Shown here one piece after another: positions 63,288-64,000 of a stretch of DNA of 64,000 nt. Location: contig NZ_MUNM01000052.1 in assembly GCF_002286815.1 (NCBI RefSeq), forward strand, positions 1 through 64,000, in the 5' to 3' direction. Under the pieces are notes generated by a model that saw only the letters and a list, made by a program, of their open reading frames with translations, was not told where the DNA came from and did no database searches. This stretch comes from Pseudomonas sp. PICF141 (GTDB lineage Bacteria; Pseudomonadota; Gammaproteobacteria; Pseudomonadales; Pseudomonadaceae). How positions within the stretch are numbered: position 1 is the first letter of the stretch; each line of letters begins with the position of its first letter. Both the position numbers and the translations under genes were made by a program.

Positions 63288-64000
63288 ATGCCCAAGCTTG
63301 TTCGCGCCGCTGTCTTGACCAACTACCTGGAGGTCACTCAATACCTGGGGTTCAACCCGCGTGATGTATTGGCCGGCGTCGGCTTGAGCAAAGCGCTGCT
63401 GCAAGCGCCCGAACACCGCATCCCCATTGATGCCGCCGTACGCCTGCTGGAAGATTCGGCCGCCGCCAGTGGCTGCCAGAGCTTCGGCCTGAGCATGGCC
63501 GAGTCCCGTCAGCTGTCGGACTTCGGCGTGGTCAGCCTGCTGCTCAGCCACCAGCGAACGCTGCGAGATGCCTTGCAGGTGGTGGTGCATTACCGTCATC
63601 TGATGAACGATTCATTGGCCATCTTCATTGAAGAGGCCGGCAAGATGGTGATCATTCGCGAAGAGGTGGTCACCGAGTCGCCGATGCCCAGCCGGCAAGC
63701 CACCGAACTGGCCATCGGCGTAATGTTCCGCCTGTGCGCCGCGCTGCTCGGCACCCACTGGCACCCTTACAGCGTCAACTTCACGCACCAGCCTCCCGAC
63801 AACCTGCAACTGCATCGGCGCCTGTTCGGTTGCAAGCTGGAGTTCGGCAGCGAGTTCAACGGCATTGTCTGCTCCGACGCCAGCCTCGACGTGACCAACC
63901 CCAATGCCGACCCGGCCATGGCCCGTTACGCCCAGAGCTACCTCGACTCGCTGCTCAGCCACGAAGGTCCTTCGATGCTGTTCGAGGTGCGCAAAGCCAT
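63288..64000 (+). CDS. AraC family regulator, N-terminal part (cut by window edge)
   Basis: The frame opens at ATG 63288 and stays open for 237 codons to the window end. It matches the arabinose-binding-like N-terminal domain (PF12625 type) of OruR/ArgR-like AraC regulators: L-E-V-T-Q-Y-L-G-F-N-P-R, then L-S-M-A-E-S-R-Q-L-S-D-F-G-V-V-S-L-L-L and D-A-L-Q-V-V-V-H-Y-R-H-L-M-N-D. The helix-turn-helix part would lie beyond the window. Being near the acyl-CoA cassette, it may control it. AGGA lies 11-14 bp before the ATG. Confidence 0.88.
   Translation, partial: MPKLVRAAVLTNYLEVTQYLGFNPRDVLAGVGLSKALLQAPEHRIPIDAAVRLLEDSAAASGCQSFGLSMAESRQLSDFGVVSLLLSHQRTLRDALQVVVHYRHLMNDSLAIFIEEAGKMVIIREEVVTESPMPSRQATELAIGVMFRLCAALLGTHWHPYSVNFTHQPPDNLQLHRRLFGCKLEFGSEFNGIVCSDASLDVTNPNADPAMARYAQSYLDSLLSHEGPSMLFEVRKA

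Noticed and set aside
1..64000. tRNA, rRNA and CRISPR arrays
   Set aside because: I looked for tRNA-like cloverleaf ends, rRNA segments and regularly spaced repeats and saw none. A tRNA scan would be decisive.

Overview
The window reads as chromosomal DNA of a fluorescent-group Pseudomonas. Evidence is the GC-rich coding sequence, the short GC-rich palindromes of the 'GTAGGAGC...' and 'GATCGTTCCCACGC...' types between operons, an lhp-type hydroxyproline locus, a gap/arsJ arsenate locus, and DUF6124 and DUF1302/DUF1329 proteins. All calls come from reading the sequence; no database search was possible.

Region 1 (1-25 kb) makes and exports an exopolysaccharide. At the left edge is the first piece of an IS110-type transposase. 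A minus-strand operon (484-5837) encodes a GfcA/YjbE-like peptide, the Wza/GfcE export lipoprotein, GfcB/YjbF, GfcC/YjbG, GfcD/YjbH and a VanZ-like membrane protein. A second minus-strand block (6261-21291) runs wzb, wzc, an ops-containing leader, acyltransferase, polymerase/ligase, GH5 glycosidase, flippase, pyruvyl transferase, two glycosyltransferases, a GDP-mannose enzyme and rfbB-rfbA-rfbC. The 10.3-18.4 kb part is visibly AT-rich. On the plus strand galU, an internally deleted phosphomannomutase relic and rfaH form one operon. An exact E. coli-type ops element lies in the leader of the sugar operon (18433-18444, minus strand), so RfaH and a target site sit side by side. uppP follows.

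Region 2 (25-34 kb) is mixed: a hypothetical protein, a tandem universal stress protein, a trypsin-like lipoprotein, the arsenic operon arsR-arsH-gap-arsJ (no arsB/acr3 or arsC), a Fur-box-preceded TonB-dependent siderophore receptor, and a PepSY/cytochrome b561 pair.

Region 3 (34-51.4 kb) is a hydroxyproline catabolic island: an MHS transporter, a GntR/FCD regulator, 4-hydroxyproline epimerase, a three-subunit D-hydroxyproline dehydrogenase, a PAS-AraC regulator, a DUF6124 gene with a striking leader, an amino-acid ABC transporter, an AcnX-type cis-3-hydroxyproline dehydratase, a proline-racemase-family protein with a Ser/Thr active site, a DapA-family deaminase and alpha-ketoglutarate semialdehyde dehydrogenase. 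One 16-bp operator occurs identically before the ABC operon and the deaminase gene, and nearly identically before gntR, which defines a candidate regulon.

Region 4 (51.6-64 kb) is a minus-strand cassette: DUF1302 outer-membrane protein, DUF1329 protein, YCF48-like propeller, MMPL/RND transporter, acyl-CoA dehydrogenase and acyl-CoA ligase. It looks built for uptake or processing of a hydrophobic acyl substrate. An RBBP9-type hydrolase and the start of an AraC-family regulator close the window.
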